DNA of 64,000 nucleotides from Yponomeuta sedellus (GCA_934045075.1 OW203722.1:14384796-14448795), one strand, 5' to 3'. Counted from the first letter of the stretch, positions 20,404 through 34,290 are shown. Notes: generated by a model not told the origin, from the sequence alone. Translations and numbers: made by a program.

Positions 20404-23400
20404 TCTGTTTCAGTAACAATTCATAAATACTAAGAGGAGAACTGTTAATCTTTTGATTGGTGGAGTTTTCCTTCAAAACTCACGAGATGCTGTTTTATAT
20501 TGCGATTGTTTTTGGGCAAAGTTTGGCATCGTTGCAGTTACTGAAGTCAGCGTCATGTGATAAAACTAATATTTTTTTAATTACTTAATAATATTAGACA
20601 CTGTGCGACATAACTACGTGACAACGTGACAACTGACGGACTACAAATAGCAGTAGAGGAAGTTTAAGAAATTATTTTAAAACCGCTTGCTGTGCTCTGT
20701 GAAACTGCAAATAATAAATCTTAAATTGTGCCAGCTGTAAAACTTACTTTTTAAATCTTCCAAAGGCGAAATAAACAGCAAATAATGTTTTTTTTGGATA
20801 AACAGTACACTGTTATTAGCGCAGTTCTACGCGCTACGGCGTAGCGAGTGTCGTAGCCGCCTACGCGGCGGCGTGGCAGCTACAAGACCGACTAATGACC
20901 GGCACACCCACCTGCAACTGACGACTCAATGCGAAAAATGAGAAAAAGGAATAAAAGAAAATATTATTATTCGCGCGTCCGTTTGTTGATTTCGCAAAGT
21001 AACGACGAAAAACAGATCCACTGAAATGGTAATCAGTATAAAGGATAACGGACGCGGGAAGGGGTGTTTCGAATATAATGACTAAAATTTCAATCATGGG
21101 AAAAGGTGAAATGGGACAGAGTATTATTTATTGTGATGATCTTGGAAATATTTACCTGCTAGCGGCGGCGGGGTTGACAATCGGGGCCTTGCTATTGCTT
21201 CAGTAGATTGGGCGTATAGTAACAGCGTGTTATTGAAATGTTGCAAAACCTAAAAACAATGTATTTAGTAACTAAATAAATTACTTCCAGTACATAAGAG
21301 GAGTGTAAATTTTACTTTGTACGAAAAACTAATACAAAATTGGAAATTTTGAACTTTTGCTTATTGCTAGTGGTTTAACAACGTTTTTAGGGTTTGAGTT
21401 ATTTTAAAGACACGTTGATTAAACCTTTGTTACATTTCTAAATCATAACCAACTCACGCCTGTATCCCAGATGTGTAGGCAGAGAACAAGTGCATTTACC
21501 ACGATCCTGTCAAAACTAATATTTCTAAATGTCTTTACTAATTTATATTTCATTGACTTCAGATCACAAAACTTCGTTAACAGATACAAAGTTACTAAAA
21601 TGATAGACTTATTTATCTAGGGTTAAAACAATCAAATAACGGTAGTGTACATTTAGCTGTGTGGCAAACTATTAGAAACGAAGTTCCGGCTTAAACCGGA
21701 AAACACATATTTAATGAGGTGAATCGTTCCGGCAAAAACAATTATAAGCGGCCCATTCTAGCCCAAACAATGCCAGTAATAATAAAATACTAAATAATAA
21801 ACCTTTTAGTTAATGAATGGCTAAACGTATTCATCTAATAAAGTAATTTGAATGTTGTTGAACAGCCGTATAATTTACCTCAATTAGACTTTCATGAGCA
21901 ATCTTGTTCGAGATTAACCCTAGCAGTACAAGGTACATAGTAAAAGCGCTCAGTCTTTAGTGGCGATAGGGGGAATAGCCCGGCGGACCGAGCCACTGAC
22001 AATGAGAACGCTGTACTAGGCAACGAGTGGGACGAATCAATTAATATAGAGGACTACTTTCTAGACTAAACGAATAACAATAGAGCTCCGGCTCAATAGA
22101 AGGTCGAGTCCCATTGAGACAGATTGACAGTTAAATGGCTACTTCTAGCTACCCTTGTTAAGCAATTAGGTTTAATTCTTGAAAATTCCGAATCTATCTT
22201 GTCAGATATTAAAACCAAAGTTGCCGAATGTTACATAAAAATAGGTATGAAAAAAATTACATTAGTCACGCTGTCGTTGATTTGGAGTCACGGTAACCTC
22301 CCCATCTATCTAATACTCTTTTGATGTGAAAGAGAGTCTCTGCTTTACAAGTTTTATCAGTTGCTATAGTTACACGCGTGAGCTTATAATAATGACTACT
22401 TTCAAGGAATATATCTTAAAAAATATATACTGTGTCTATTACATCACTGGGAAAAATAAAGTAAAGATCTAGTCTCTTTCAGCAATGCTTACTGAACGAG
22501 AACCGTCTCGTACGTGTTTTCCCCAGGAACATATTTATCAGACGACAAAGCAAGGATGAAACTAAGTTATCATTTTACTGGTAGAGAATATTAAGTTTTA
22601 GCCTCATGGTGACAAATTATATTACGCTTTGTCGCAGCTCCGTGGGAGAGTTATACTTTTGGCGGCACAAAGAGAGTGCCGCAAAATGATATGATAATGA
22701 CTGAATGACAATGAGCTCTATCAACATCCATCAGAGCCTAATATATGCTGTTATTATTACGTATTTCTTCAATATATTTCATGCACTTGAGTGCGTACGT
22801 GTATTCTGCTTGCTAAAAACTATGCTTTAAGGATTTCCATTTGAAACCGGAAAAATATTTTGTTGCCTCTTTTAGTTTGAATTAATTTAATTCACTTCGA
22901 ATGTACAGAGTCTGTTTTCCACAGCTTTGTAATCCCTAACTTGATTAGTCCATCCGCAAAGCCTAGCTGGGCTTGATGGCGGGCGGCTTTTTTTAACTTC
23001 CACTACTAAATTTATTTGTCTAACTTGTGAATTTAATGTTGTTAAGGATATAATCCCAAACTGTCAAAAAATTACAATATCTTCAAAGGTTTTATTGATG
23101 TATACAAATTTGACTTTATCTAAGTAAGTGAGAGAAAGTAATGATTAATTATAAAATATAATAAGGTTAATGACATGACACTCAGTTGGCTTGTAATGTT
23201 TATTAAGCCGCAGTTTCTGCGCTACTTTGAATAAAACCTTTTCATTTTATTTCGTTTCAATGTATTTCTTATATTGATTGGTTCTAGTTACCGGAAATAA
23301 ATAGTTTATTATTATTTGTGTTCAAGAATCGGCGAAGGCCTGTAGATTACATTGTTGGTTTCTTTTCGTTTAGGGATTCAATGTAGTGAAAGTAAACAGT

Positions 23401-23779
23401 GATATACAATGGTCAACCTATTTGTGCCCGATTGTCTCGCATTCTCTGTGGGCCCTACATAAAAGCAAAGTGAAAAGGGTCGCAAACAACGCCACTCGTC
23501 TGTTCCAAGCAAAAAGTTACTTTGCATGAGTTACTATGAGAGTATTTGATTGGAAAAATCGATATTAGTGCTGTAAAAGATTCGGAATGACGAGTTTATA
23601 TACTAAGAAAAAAAACTGAGATGTTCTGGTTCTGACTACTAAACAGGCGGGTCCCGAATTCATCAATGTCGTCTAACTAGGTTGGTCCCGCCTGCTTAGT
23701 AGTTAATGCTCAGCATTAGGGTTATTGGCTATGTGAAAAAAATCAGGGCAGCAGCACAAAACAATATTAGTTATTGTAT
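20404..23779. other. Gene-free AT-rich stretch
   Basis: Nothing coding is supported. A repeat at about 21445-21515 ('tcacgcctgtatcccagatg') is shared with 47310-47392. A small GC-rich patch lies near 20830-20880 and another near 21160-21190. The remaining sequence is unrecognised. Confidence 0.45.
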
Positions 23780-23996
23780 TCGATATCAATCCTTGTATGT
23801 ATGTCCCCACTGCTAGAGCATAGGTCTCTTCCTGCATCGCAGGAAGGTTAAGCCATTCTCCACCACGGGGGCCAAGTCCGGGTTGGTCGAAGATTGTGAG
23901 ATAGTGGCGGGCCTTACTGTCAGAAGTTATCAAGCAGCCCATAAGGCCTTTGACATGGCTTAACGACATGACAGCCGATACCTACGGCCTAGCGGC
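23780..23996 (-). mobile_element. SINE-C copy 2, 5'-truncated
   Basis: Matches the 3' two-thirds of the family (ends near 'cgatatcaatcc' on the plus strand; contains 'ggggccaagtccgggttgg'). The tRNA-like head is absent. Confidence 0.7.
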
Positions 23997-24415
23997 ATAA
24001 GTTATTGTAAACCACAGAACAATAATTACGTACAGACGACCGATTTATTTAAGAAAAACTTCGTACAAATTCTAATGAAAATTACTTTTACGAAGTTGGT
24101 ACGAGTAGTTTTGTAAAGCAGGTAATGAACTCTTCCTTCTACGGAACCTTACACTGCGCACTGCGGCTAAACTCACACTTGGCTGGTTTTATTTTTGAAA
24201 AACTTTAGGAACAGTTTAAGAAACCCTATTCCTGTAATATTATGCAATTCTGTGATATCTGATCACATGCCAAGATATATAATGGCGCAGAGTGACAAAA
24301 TATCAAACCATCTCATAGTGTAGTTACCTACGAAGCATGGACCTTCTTGTGTTTTGTGTGAATAAAACTGATTTCCATCATCGTAGGCGGCCGGGGGCAA
24401 CCAGCTATTTTTAAC

Positions 24416-24605
24416 CCTAGCTGATCCAGCGAACTTCGTACCGTCTAACAGTCGCTTCTTTAATTTTTTTTTATTTTTCTCTCCGTAAGAACCATCCTCG
24501 TCAAGGAATATTCTAAAACAAGATTTAGCGAAATCGGTTTAGCTGCTCTCGAGATTTGCGCTTACCAACACAGTCAGCGATTCATTTTTATATTTTTATT
24601 AATAT
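24416..24605 (+). repeat. Dispersed lepidopteran repeat (LINE or Helitron-like tail), copy 1
   Basis: Aligns with 59433-59612 over about 180 bases with high identity, including 'tccgtaagaaccatcc' and 'ctctcgagatttgcgcttac'. I know this type as a common lepidopteran dispersed repeat but cannot assign its class. Confidence 0.7.
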
Positions 24606-24954
24606 TACATAATTCCTGATTCAATTATTTGATTTTTCGCAAAGCTTAATCATGGTGAGTAGAGATGGAGCTCGCGGCACTGCTCGTTTTAGTTGAAAGA
24701 TCAGAGAAATAAGAAAATAATTACTTTTCCATTGGCTTAAAGTACCAGGAACGAAATGTAAGCACAATCTCTGCAAACAACAGAAAATAAACAAGAGACA
24801 AGCTCATACTAGAACAGTCACCGCGAACAGTAGAGATAAAACCCCTTGGGCCTTTTAGTGATTCGTTAGTGGGAGCGACTGATCGAGAACTGCAACAGCA
24901 AGAGCAGAAAAACGGTTCGGTCTCTTTTTAGGGTTCCGAGGTCTTAATATCTTG

Positions 24955-25012
24955 TCTTTTAGATATAAGGTCAGATTAGATATAAGGTCAGATTAGATAT
25001 AATGTCAATTGG
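24955..25012 (+). repeat. 17 bp tandem repeat, about three units
   Basis: Three units of 'tagatataaggtcagat' or close variants, the last one degenerate. Confidence 0.75.
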
Positions 25013-25194
25013 ATATTACAGTTAGATAAAAATAAAAGTAAAAGTGGTTGGCCTCTTAATGGGATTATTTTGTGCTCCTAAACATTTTTAAAGTAGTTTT
25101 TGACATTAAGTTTAAGATAATTTGTTAAAAGATGCTTAGAGTATGGTTTTTTCCCTCCGCATTCTCCATTACACTATGGCTCGAAATCAGCTGC

Positions 25195-25275
25195 CTACAT
25201 TTTATATACATTGTACTTTGACATTCAGCAAACAAAATGTAAATTATTTACGGTGAAATATTTTTTTGATTTGAT
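25195..25275 (+). repeat. LINE 3' tail repeat, copy 1
   Basis: Shares 'gacattcagcaaacaaaatg' and flanking bases with 54305-54390, and ends in (TTTGA)n-like sequence, as LINE tails often do. Confidence 0.6.
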
Positions 25276-25597
25276 TTGTCGATAAGATGATCTTGACTTT
25301 TTTGAACTAAGTATTTCGTAAGCATTCTTTCCACAAAAAATTAAGTAAGTTAATCCCACGGATACGTGGTTAATCCAGACTTCAGACAATAATGATCGAG
25401 GGTCTTTATTATTTACGCAGTAAAACATTTCACCAAAAGATTGCATACAATCTTTATAGTATCAAATATTAAGAGCACGAAAAATCAAACCCATTTAGAG
25501 ATAAAACAAAATTTTATGTTGTCCTTGATAGGTACACTATTTCTAATTGTTATTGTTAATGTCTATAATAATAAGACTACGTACTTTATCATAGACT

Positions 25598-26213
25598 ATA
25601 CGGGCCTTATTAATAAAAATGACCTATAGTGTGCTCGTAGTGCATTTTAGCTAAAATCCTCTATTAGACATAATAGTACGCTCTAACTTTTCCTTATTAA
25701 TAAAAGTACAACAATCCTACTGTAACTAAAGTGCTCTTTTACGACCTGTCAATTTGGCAACGTCACGTTCTAAGATTCGTTCATTCTTTTAAGTCTGTGG
25801 AAGTGTCAAAACACGCAGATTGTATAATCTACGAGTATGTACCTACCGAGAAGTTGGTTTTCAACTTTTCGTTTGAAAGTTTCTGAAGAAGACAATATGG
25901 AAAATCAGTTATTATCACGATTTCACGAAAAACCACTTCACTGACAGTCAAACCACTTCAAACAACAATTTGACAGTTGCATACTTTTGTAATCTGTGGT
26001 TTTGCAATCACAGATTAAAATATCGCTTATAATAAGTTTGTAGTAGAGTTAAAGTAGGGCCATATCAACTTTAAGTTATAGCAGGTTTGTAGCACAGTTA
26101 TAATGGGGATTTTGTTTTATTAATGACGTTTTTGTTTAGACCTATTATAAACATCTCATAAGCTCACTTTAACATTGTTTTTAGTGAATTGACTTTTTAT
26201 TAATAAGGCCCGT
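25598..26213. mobile_element. MITE with GGGCCTTATTAATAAAAA inverted ends
   Basis: The left end reads 'cgggccttattaataaaaa' and the right end is its reverse complement ('tttttattaataaggcccg'). The 0.6 kb interior has no gene and holds extra inverted segments. Target duplication not resolved. Confidence 0.65.
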
Positions 26214-29200
26214 CTTTGACTACGGAACCTTAAAAAGCAACAGAAACTTTTTTCTACTCTTGCATAGTTCCTTGTTGCTCTACGTATATACAGGGTGTCA
26301 AGAAACTGCTGAAAGCAACGTAAACCGACAGCTACTGCATCACTATCCTTAAATAATCTGATAAATGAATGATATTTTTTTTGGCTTATTAAAATAACAC
26401 ATGTTAGCGCACGAACGACCGCAACAAGCGCGGCATCCCCCTGGTGCTAACTCTTCTTTAAGGCAGCAGTATTTATGTACTGTGTAAACTCTCAATATGA
26501 CCGAGACCGGATCGGGAAAGAACGACTAGTGCTTTTGTGTTTGTTACATTCGTGTCCGCAACGGCTTAAAATCTTCTATCAGATCGACTATTCGTAATAA
26601 TCTTATTTTGTAAAAGAGAACCCAAATGAATGTTAAATATAAATATAGCTTTCATGAATACAACTTTGTGGATAAGATTCGCGTTCGCGTATCCCAATTT
26701 GCCTCTCTGATATTCAGCTTTGATACTCAGCTTTCATTTATATCCTTGCTGAGTTCCTCTGAGATAATTGAATTTCGATACAATTCAAAGTAGACACCTC
26801 AGCTCAGTGCTGCAAACTCTACTGATTAAACAGGAGATTTCCTGATTTTAGGCACTGTCTCCTCATCTACTGTTTTATTTGTAGAATTGAGTAAAATCTC
26901 CTGAATTTTGACAAGTAGCCACTACATTTCTGCATATACCACCTTTGTTAACTAACTAACGAACACTAACACAATCTCAATGGCTAGTTCTACGAAAAAA
27001 AGAAGTACCTATTCGTAACATTTTAATAGCCTAAGAAATAGAAGCATTTTTTTAGTTAATGTCACCTCAAATTACTAACTTCAATCTACCTAACTGTCAA
27101 CTGTCAAAAGTCATGAGTGTCAAAAGTTTTTTTTTGGTATTTTAACCTTTAAACCATAACTTTATTGAATAAATAGCATGTGTTTTTTGTGTTGTGTTTT
27201 TCTGCTTCACTAACTTAATTTACTTAATCTAAACTCATAATTGATCAAAAAGGTATTTTTTGGTTTTCTTCCGATTTTTTTGGCGTATCCTGATTTTTTC
27301 TTCAGTCTCCTTTTTTCTTCAGCTTCTAATTATTTACGTTTTCAAAGTAGTCATATATGAAAACGAGAAAAAATCCTTTTTGTAATGTAAAGAACAGCAG
27401 CATCAAATTAACTCTCCATACATAAATCTAACCAATTCTTGCCTAAACGCCAATGTGAAATTGAATCTGATTTATACAAGTCCCAGAAGAGGTGTACACT
27501 TATTTTGGTTGTTTGTATTTATGGCTCCCCATAAAATTCCGCACCATACAAAAGGTAAAAACCCAAATGATTTTCGGCCATGTTCCAACTTTTTATTTTG
27601 TAAACCCCCTAGAGCAATTCCTACTTTGTTTACAAATAAACTTCCCGTTGAAATTGGGAAGGAAAAATGCCGGCTTTTTGAAAGAGGATAAATCGATTTA
27701 TGCAAAACAGATAGCGCTTTTTGTATGCAAATTTTTGTTGATTTCACAAAGATTGAAATCGTGGTATTGTGAAATGGGCTTTATTGATTACTTTCGATTT
27801 GTGATGGTTATACTGATCACTCTATTTATTATGTAAGTGGGTATTATTAGCATGTTTTTTCTTTACAAGCGTCATTGATGAGCAGCTCTATAAGGGTTGA
27901 AAAGTATTTGAACGCTGGCGATAGTTGTATAGTTTTCATGTACTTTTTATTATGTATTGGTGTGTAATTTTAGCACGTCTTAAAATTTAACATTAATCAG
28001 GTTGATAACCACTACTGAGTATTGTAGTATCCTTCCTTTTATTTATAGTACAACAAAGAAACAAATAAATATGTGAGTAGGAAATATTAAATTCGTGTTC
28101 AGTTGCCAAACTAGTAAACATATCACCAAAATATCATCATCAATCACTGTGACTAATCAGCTCTGTCACCGATACGCCGCGCCGCTGACAGAAAGAAAAA
28201 AGTTAATTTTAAAGAAATCTCAAAGAATATTCGAGTTTTCAGGGGCTCTCCCTTAGTAAATTAGGAACCGCTAAGATCTCACAAAAGCAATAAATCTGTG
28301 TCGAATTCGTCAGCCAACAGTTTTATTTCTTTTTCCTTTTACACCGGGAATCTTCGCAACAAAGTTGTTCACCCGGCACTGACTTGGATACTTTTAAGTC
28401 TTGACAAAGCCTGAATCTAAACCGAATAGTAGGAGAAAATTAGCTCTTAACAAATACAAAGAAAAAAATACTGAAAACCTAAATATGTATTAGATACAGT
28501 AGACCGTTAATACCTTTATACAAATATTTATGCAAATTTTTTTAGTCACTCATGTCTATACTATTTTCAAAATAACATGATATATGACATGTGACTATTG
28601 ATAGTTGGCAAAACTAAGAAACTATAGATTTTATCATTCTTACTCTACGCTTTAGCCATACGCATACGAAACGCTTTGCGATGAGAAGAACGCAAAACCA
28701 GAGCTTTTAGATACGATAGTGTTTTATATACGATAGAATTTAGATAATTAATCATCCATTTATCCATCAAATCAAATATTCATTGTCTGCTAAGATTTTG
28801 AAACCTACAGGAACTGTGTGTAAGCCCTTTCTACTGCAAGTTGAGGATAAAACCGTCGTATCCTAGAATCTCAAGGATGTGCCTTGCTACACAGCTTTAC
28901 AAGAAGCTTTGTGAAACAAAACACTGCGCAACAAAAGCAATAGGAATTGCGAGGCACCGCCGCGCAGCACACCGCAAATGTTTGGCATTTTAGAGGTGTT
29001 TGGTATTCCCTCAAATCCGCACTTTGAACGCTAGACGACAAAGAACTACTTTAATCCGTTTTCGGTGTCTTTCAATATAAATTTAGTTTTTATAGATACA
29101 CCCTTGTTTATATACATATTGATTTGACTGAACGAACGGGCTGAAAATGGAACCGGTATGAGCATGCATGATATTATTTGCCCGTCAAGAAAGGACTGGG

Positions 29201-32200
29201 AAACGCGACGGTTAGGTGAGAATAGGGTGCTGCGCCCCCGGCGCCCGCGCCCCGCGGCCCGCCCACGCCACAGCTTTCAGCGGCGGAGCGACAATTTGTT
29301 CCGGGATTGCATTGTCCCGCCGACACCTGGAATCTGGATTCGGTTAGTAGGACTCCTCCGAACAAGATTTGTAGATACTTTATTCGCATGAAATTGCAGT
29401 CTACGCGATAAGAAATCTTTTACAATATTTACAGCTAAAATAAATTCCATCCTTAGCACTGACTTTCCTTTGAAATTCCGAAGCTCTAGGAGATTATTTG
29501 ATACGGCTTCTTTGGAAATTGCGAGCCCGTAAGATCATATCTAAGAAAACTTGTAGAAAATTTGTTGAGACATCGACAAGGGATTAGGAGCGAAGGGATC
29601 AGAACTTTGGGTGGAATTATTAACTTGTTCATGTCCGAAAACTTATTAGTTATCGCATTTTGCCGTCCTTTACCGAGATAGATGCTATAAAATGTTTATG
29701 TAGATATGTAAATTACAGAGCGATACTTTATAGCGTCTCTTAGGTACTTTTTCAGTTAGAATAATGAATAATTTCATTTTGCACGTATCCACTGTCAGAC
29801 GTTCGAGTCAGCAGTTTAACAGAGAACAGCCAGCTGTGTAACAAAAGGATTTATATATCTCGCGATTGTACAGAGACATTAAGCGCACGGGCGAGCGCGA
29901 AGGGCGTTCGGTATGCTACTCTACGACTGTTTACTACTACCTGGATAACTTGGGGCATTTGTCTATGCTTGGGGTGCGAAGACTCCATTCTTGAGTCACG
30001 CTTTCAGCTTAAGAATATTGTACAAAACAATTTGATATTATTATTACTGTTGGGTGAAGGACCCACTTAAAAAGTAATAAAACAAACAACTTACAGTCTG
30101 TCTGTGTCGACGCCTGGGTGCACTGAGGTTTGGGGATCCCTAGACTTCCCCGTCTGCCCCCAAGAGCTCTTTCCCCAGAAAGCTACGTACCTGTAGTGCA
30201 CTTTCACGACACCACGTTTCACCACAATATACCTATTTGTCCACTATTTTGGGCGATCCGTCGCCCAAAACCAAAACGGTTAACACGTGATCCGTCCCGG
30301 AACGTATCTGACACTTCACACGAAGATACAAGCCCGGCAATCTAATTGCCACACCAATTTGGGCCAACAAACGCTCCACACGCTTTTCAATCAAAAACAA
30401 GGGGTCCAAGTGTGACTCATATGACAGCTGTCAAGTACAGTGTTGCCAAAATCACACTTGTATTCTAAACAATTACTTTCATTGAACAGGACACTTCACT
30501 TAAAACAGTACATCAATCTATAATATATTTTTAACGCGTAAAAGTTTTCCTTGCTAGAGTAAGCAAAAAAACTATTATTGCCGCATTGAAAACGGATCAT
30601 TTGATATAATGTCCTCGAATAACAAAAGTTACCGTGATGAGTAAATCCAAAAAACAATCTAGATCCTTGCCATAGTATGAGTAGGTACATGACATTCATG
30701 ATTTTAAGACGGCAATCTTTATCATCCTAATATAGAACTTACAAGTATTTTTTAAATCAAATTAAAATAAAAAAGTTAAGTAATCGCCCGAGCATCGTTT
30801 TACTTAGGAGTAGGTCGGGTGAGTTTCGCGAACGTACCGCTGCGTAGCGAGATAGGAGAGGTGAGGCTAACGAGTTTCACTGGGTGTTTGTGGAAGTTAG
30901 TTCCAGGTCAAGCCGGAGTCATATAGCGATGCGAGCAGCAGCTCCGATTCATATCCGCTCGTTTCTGATGCAGAACATAATGTAGTTTTCTTTAGTTTCT
31001 CCTCTACAGACGTGCTCTTTAAGCTATCATTTTTATTTAAGTAGAAAGCTATTATTATTATAAACCGTGGGTAAATAAAACAATCGTCCACAAGAAGATA
31101 ATAACCGAATTATCACGTAGAAGATACTCGTATCTTATGGTTCCTATCCAGTAAAGCGCGGGTCGGGGCTGGGCAGTTGGAAATTGAAACTTTATATCTG
31201 AGCGCACTTTATCTGACCGAGTCGCGGTCGCACCGGAAAATACTTAGTCGTTATAAAATAAAATGAATCCCCTCAATATTTCCAGCAGTTACACTGCTAG
31301 CGCCACTCTATAGTTGCTTACATGTTTTAGTAGCATCCTCTCGTTCTTTAAAATGATGTTTGTCTAGGAGTGTGATGTTAGTATAAAGGCTGCTTAGATC
31401 ATAAGTACCCTAAGTTTCACTTTACATCGCCGACTTACTTTCTGAGAGGTATAATCACCACGATTGTCCATTGCGCATTGGCGCTTTCAAGCGCTAAGCG
31501 CTCATATGAACATTCCTATGCTTGGGTTTCCCTTCTCTTCTGTCACGTGCGGAAAAACGAGTTTCAGAAGGTCCTTCAGTAATTGTTTTTGCTATTACGA
31601 ATTTCAAATGTATGTAGCTTAGAAAACAAAGTCATTGGTACATGTCGTCCAAACGCAATACATCTCGTAGTAGCGGTTAGGAGTATATAGCTTATATATA
31701 TATAGAAGGCTGATACAATAATAGCTGCCAATGTGTTAATAGTTTGTGAGTAAAAAGGATGATATTTTCTATAGATGATATTTTGTATTTTACTTTGTTT
31801 TTTGTATTCACAGTTTCGAAAACATGTCGGTTGGAGTTTGTCAATTACAACAACTTTAGAAAAACTCATGAAACAAAAGTGTTTGTGAAATACAAACTCC
31901 AGGGCCTCAGCAATTGCGCATTGTAGAAATGACCCTGTATTATTACGATATTTTCCTCTTCGTTGGCGTAGCATAAACTCTTTACTCGGTACAGTAATAG
32001 AGGTAGGTAGAGTCGCGCCTTCTCTTTCTTGTTCTTGTTCTTGGATAAAGCAAGATGGCACTGCTACTATCGTCTTCTAAATTTTTATCTGACCGATAAT
32101 TACCTTCGTGCCTGTAGAATTCTTAATGTTTCATATATTGACCGGTCGGTTTACGGTTCAAGCTTGCAAACCTCTTTGATCTTTTCAAAAATCATACCAA

Positions 32201-32890
32201 ACTGTCATGAATAATTCTTCAGGATGATAACCCGAAAATTCAATCCCCGAACAATAGGATCGTATTAGCATACAAAAGGGTTCACATATTTTACGCAAAT
32301 CCGTTATATTTTGAGTTATCTTCTCACAAAAAGGCAACATTTCTCCCCCTGACCTGTGAAATAAATTTTATTCGACTTGAGGTAACAAGATATAGATAAG
32401 TTTCAGATGTGTTATGATTTTATGAATTATTAACCAAAATTGGTGAAACATTTTTATTCGATAACAAAAGATTGTGCTTTTCTTATTTCCATAACCAGTG
32501 TTTTTTAGGGTTCCGTGCCTCGTAAAAGAAAAACGGAACGCTTAAACCTTACTCTTACTTTATTGTCTGTCAGTCCGTCTGTCTGTTACAACGCTTGATC
32601 TCAAGAACGCGCGGAGGTATCAATTTAATAAATAATTTAATTGAAGTTGAAATAAATCAAACTAAGTAAGCGCAAAAAAAGTTACTGTCGTTTATGCCGC
32701 AAAAAATCTAATTTCATTGAATACTTCCAACTTGATCAACATCTAGAAGGCAAGAAATTGTTTGAAAAGAATTGTTTGAAAAATTGTTTGAAATATTTGG
32801 CAAGTAATCGTTTGAACATCGTCTTATACTAAAATAACAGGAAAAAATTCTGATAACTTCACGGTTAAGTCATAAAAAAATTGCATTTGG
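26214..32890. other. Long gene-poor stretch
   Basis: No gene is firmly supported. Features seen: an 'acagggtgtcaagaaact' motif at 26291-26308, resembling mariner-type ends; a GC-rich patch at 29225-29290; a region at 30047-30420 that may be an old solo LTR (starts 'ttgggtgaaggaccc') with a perfect 10 bp hairpin at 30247-30270; and a dispersed lepidopteran repeat at 32505-32615 ('agggttccgtgcctcgtaaa'). A possible terminal exon is listed separately. Confidence 0.4.
30897..31010 (-). CDS. Possible terminal exon of an unknown gene
   Basis: On the minus strand a frame ends with a Ser/Thr/Glu-rich, protein-like stretch (SASETSGYESELLLASLYDS, then GLTWN and stop) whose composition differs from the AT-driven frames around it. 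Possible acceptor AGs precede it near 31005-31045. No family is recognised, and no partner exon was found, so this may be chance. Confidence 0.2.
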   Translation of the reverse strand, partial: SVEEKLKKTTLCSASETSGYESELLLASLYDSGLTWN

Positions 32891-32903
32891 GATATTAAGA
32901 CAT

Positions 32904-33315
32904 TATATTCTTTTTTTTTAATGCACTAACCCGTGCTAAGGACCATTTTAAAAACCTATTTAGAGGCTTATAATTCCGCTCATGTCGGGATTCGAACCCG
33001 TGACCTCTGGCTATCCGTGCCAGCGATCTTGATCTAATGGGTGACTCACCGGCATCAGTGAAATTTCGAACCTCTTTAGAATACTTTCTGTATTACGTAC
33101 AGGCAGCGACATCTGGCTGAAGTAATTTGCTTCACTGGGAGCCCCGAGTACCTACTTTGTAGTTAGGTTTTTTACATCGGAATGATATCGCTGTACCACA
33201 AATTTCACTGATGCCTGTGAGTCGCCTATTAGCTCAGTTGGAAGAGCGCTGGCACGGATAGCCAGAGGTCGCGGGTTCGAATCCCGGCATGGGTGGAATT
33301 TTTAGCCTCTAAATA
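32904..33315 (-). mobile_element. SINE-A copy b: inverted-arm (hairpin) SINE
   Basis: Read on the minus strand: antisense tail and tRNA-like arm (33315 to about 33205), a sense body of about 150 bases, a sense tRNA-like arm, then the 3' tail and A-run (to 32904). The two arms are about 110 bases each. The whole is flanked by a 13 bp target duplication, GATATTAAGACAT (32891-32903 and 33316-33328), so it inserted as one piece. The arms differ at several sites, so it is older than copies e and f. Confidence 0.85.
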
Positions 33316-33954
33316 GATATTAAGACATGTGCGGGAATCCATTGTTTTTTTAATTAAATAAACCTACCCTATATTCCCTCGGGGTAGACAGTGAGGTTTG
33401 TCACTTCCCATGATACTGACAAACCTTTTTCATATACTTAAAGAAAAAACATAGAAGATTATTGCGTGTAGTCAGCCGCTCACCATCTACATCCATTGTA
33501 TCTATTACAAAGTGGCGTGTAATGTAATTGATCCCCGGTTTCTCGTAAACTATCAATTTATTAGTCTCCTGGTGTATTCTACAGCTGGTAAAAGTGGTAA
33601 GCTGATTGCTAGATAAACAAAACTTGGGGGTTAGCAGAGCACCGGCTACCATTTTTTTTGTTCGTGGAGCACTTACAAGTTTACTACTTCGTCACTTACT
33701 ACTTCGTCACGGCGCTTCGATCAAATATTGTGTGGAATAGGCTAGTAATTAAAACAATTTTTTTGTTTCCGAATAAGAATTATTTAAACATGTATATAGG
33801 ACAAAATATAGTAATTCCTTGTACCCACTATGGGCGTGTGAATTTTAATGGAGGCATTTGCACACGCCTTATTATTATTTTTGTCAGTCCTACTAATATT
33901 ATAAATGTGTACATTTGTGAATATTGGCGAATGTTTGAATGTGTACATTTATGA

Positions 33955-34290
33955 ATATTGTAGAATGCTGGGCTTGCGGGTTGGGGATTGCAGTTTGGTG
34001 GAATTGTACTGCAGGGGGCGCTGCTGCCCACTCCTCGGTTTGTGTCCCTTAGTCGCCTTTTACGACACCCGCGGAAAGAATTTGGGTTGGTGCTATTCTC
34101 TAGACCGACACCACACAGCACAACAAGCTAGTCTAATAAATACGAACCTAGTGTCACGGTGTTTGTTATCGAACTCCTCCGAAACGGTTTTACCGATTTA
34201 TATGTTTTTTTGTGTTGATTTGTTTAGGTCTGACAATAGGTAATTAATATAGCAAAACACGTTTGCGGGCTAGTAATGTCAAAGGTTACA
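33955..34290. repeat. Two abutting dispersed lepidopteran repeats
   Basis: 33955-34110 contains 'gtcgccttttacgacacccg', typical of a common lepidopteran element tail. 34150-34290 ('gaactcctccgaaacggttt', then 'ggtctgacaataggta') is also present at 36241-36370. Class uncertain. Confidence 0.55.

Noticed and set aside
27455..27836. Overlapping frames on both strands near 27.5 kb
   Set aside because: Three frames compete over the same DNA and none shows a domain; no repeat or splice support.
31576..32061. 161-codon frame on the minus strand
   Set aside because: Contains scattered hydrophobic and AT-rich stretches, with no domain, no splice context and no repeat link. Possibly chance; a transcript would be needed.
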